Assembly: GCA_963736235.1 (NCBI GenBank)
Contig: CAVTOR010000005.1
Coordinates: 186,001-250,000, forward strand
Source of the DNA: CAVORB01 sp963736235
GTDB taxonomy: Bacteria; Pseudomonadota; Gammaproteobacteria; Chromatiales; Chromatiaceae
DNA: 64,000 bases
Direction of reading: 5' to 3'
Part shown: positions 63,502-64,000 of the stretch, piece by piece
How positions within the stretch are numbered: the first letter of the stretch is position 1
How the letters are laid out: every line of letters begins with the position of its first letter
The notes under the pieces: generated by a model
What the model was told of the DNA's origin: nothing
What the model saw: the letters and a program-made list of their open reading frames with translations, nothing else
The model's database searches: none
Translations under genes and position numbers: made by a program

Positions 63502-64000
63502 TTAGCCCTTCGGCCCCAGGTAGCCGAGGGTCGCGCGCTCCAGTCCGGCGAGGTCGCGGCGGGTCTCGATTCCCCGGTAGCCGAGCCGCGCCAGGATCTC
63601 TCGTACGCCGGCACCCTGGTCGAAGCCGTGCTCCAGGATCAGCAGGCCCCCGGGCGAGAGACAGACCGCGGCTTCGGTGGCGATGCTGCGGATGGCGCTC
63701 AGCCCGTCCGCCCCGGCGGCCAATGCGCCGAGTGGCTCGAAGCGCAGGTCGCCCTGGCGTAGGTGTGGGTCGTCGGCGCGGATATAGGGCGGGTTGCTGA
63801 CAACCGCGTCGAGGGTGGCTGGCCGGATGGCGTCGAGCCAGTCGCCCCGCAAAAGACAGGTGTTTCCGGGCACGAGGTGACGGAGGTTCCCGGCGGCCAC
63901 GCCGGCAGCTTGGGGGTCTTGCTCGATGGCGATCAGGTGCCAGCCGGGCCGCTCCCGGGCCAGCGCGGCGGCGATCGCGCCACTGCCGGTGCCGGGGTCG
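63502..64000 (-). CDS. prmC: release factor glutamine methyltransferase PrmC, C-terminal part (5' truncated by window)
   Basis: PrmC methylates the glutamine of the GGQ motif in peptide chain release factors. The minus-strand frame is open to the window end. It shows the SAM-binding DPGTGSGAIAAALA segment, the catalytic NPPYI motif, and the C-terminal ILEHGFDQGAGVREILARLGY typical of HemK/PrmC. prfA is usually upstream, beyond this window. Confidence 0.93.
   Translation of the reverse strand, partial: DPGTGSGAIAAALARERPGWHLIAIEQDPQAAGVAAGNLRHLVPGNTCLLRGDWLDAIRPATLDAVVSNPPYIRADDPHLRQGDLRFEPLGALAAGADGLSAIRSIATEAAVCLSPGGLLILEHGFDQGAGVREILARLGYRGIETRRDLAGLERATLGYLGPKG

Noticed and set aside
1..64000. 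CRISPR array, rRNA, or toxin-antitoxin locus
   Set aside because: No regularly spaced repeats, rRNA segments or recognisable toxin-antitoxin pairs were found on either strand.

Overview
The window is GC-rich chromosomal DNA from a gammaproteobacterium. It is most like the Chromatiales/Ectothiorhodospiraceae group of autotrophic sulfur or nitrogen oxidisers; this is inferred from gene content and order, not from a marker gene. Supporting signs are a his operon running straight into tatABC, an alpha-2-macroglobulin/pbpC pair, a CbbR-like LysR regulator divergent from a class II aldolase, an oxygen-sensitive class III ribonucleotide reductase beside aerobic genes, and a nickel ECF transporter.

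Layout. 1-3.4 kb: 3' end of typA, a DUF1835-like gene with a small HTH gene, and malate dehydrogenase. 3.5-11.2 kb: a giant A2M-like protein with a PAN domain, then PBP1C. 11.2-11.4 kb: a candidate CsrB/RsmX-type sRNA on the minus strand. 11.4-17.2 kb: pip, dtd, hisB, hisA, hisI, hisE, tatA, tatB and tatC, with hisH and hisF absent. 17.3-22.6 kb: a DUF255 thioredoxin-fold protein, a CysB-like regulator, a secreted Cache protein, small ORFs and a Cu/Zn SOD. 22.7-25.9 kb: class III RNR (nrdD, a separately encoded glycyl-radical domain, nrdG) behind an FNR-type box and paired NrdR boxes. 26-31.2 kb: an IclR regulator, trkH, trkA, recQ and an RRM protein. 31.3-35.6 kb: a frameshifted DEAD-box helicase and the nickel transporter cbiM-nikL-cbiQ-cbiO. 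35.6-41.1 kb: an unknown gene, thiolase, a broken REP-type transposase and an integron remnant (a secreted-protein cassette, an attC-like palindrome and a 3' fragment of intI). 41.1-45.5 kb: an Lhr-type helicase broken into many frames. 45.6-53.2 kb: a DUF4124 protein, an aldolase-Dabb fusion, cbbR, dxs, a DUF945-like gene and gloB. 53.2-64 kb: purC, ridA, an MltB-like transglycosylase, a YjbQ protein, recG, ubiA, dsbA, a membrane protein, a MoeB/ThiF protein, an unknown gene and the 3' part of prmC.

Genes that work together: HisB/A/I/E in histidine synthesis; TatABC in folded-protein export; NrdD, its detached radical domain and NrdG in anaerobic dNTP synthesis; TrkH/TrkA in potassium uptake; CbiM-NikL-CbiQ-CbiO in nickel uptake; A2M and PBP1C as a periplasmic protease trap and peptidoglycan repair pair.

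Caveat on sequence quality. Many otherwise well-conserved genes (hisI, rhlE-like, lhr, cbbR, DUF945, recG and others) are split by single-base indels with no decay of the protein signal. Sequencing or assembly error is the simplest explanation, so fusions and splits reported here need read-level confirmation. No rRNA, tRNA or CRISPR array was seen.
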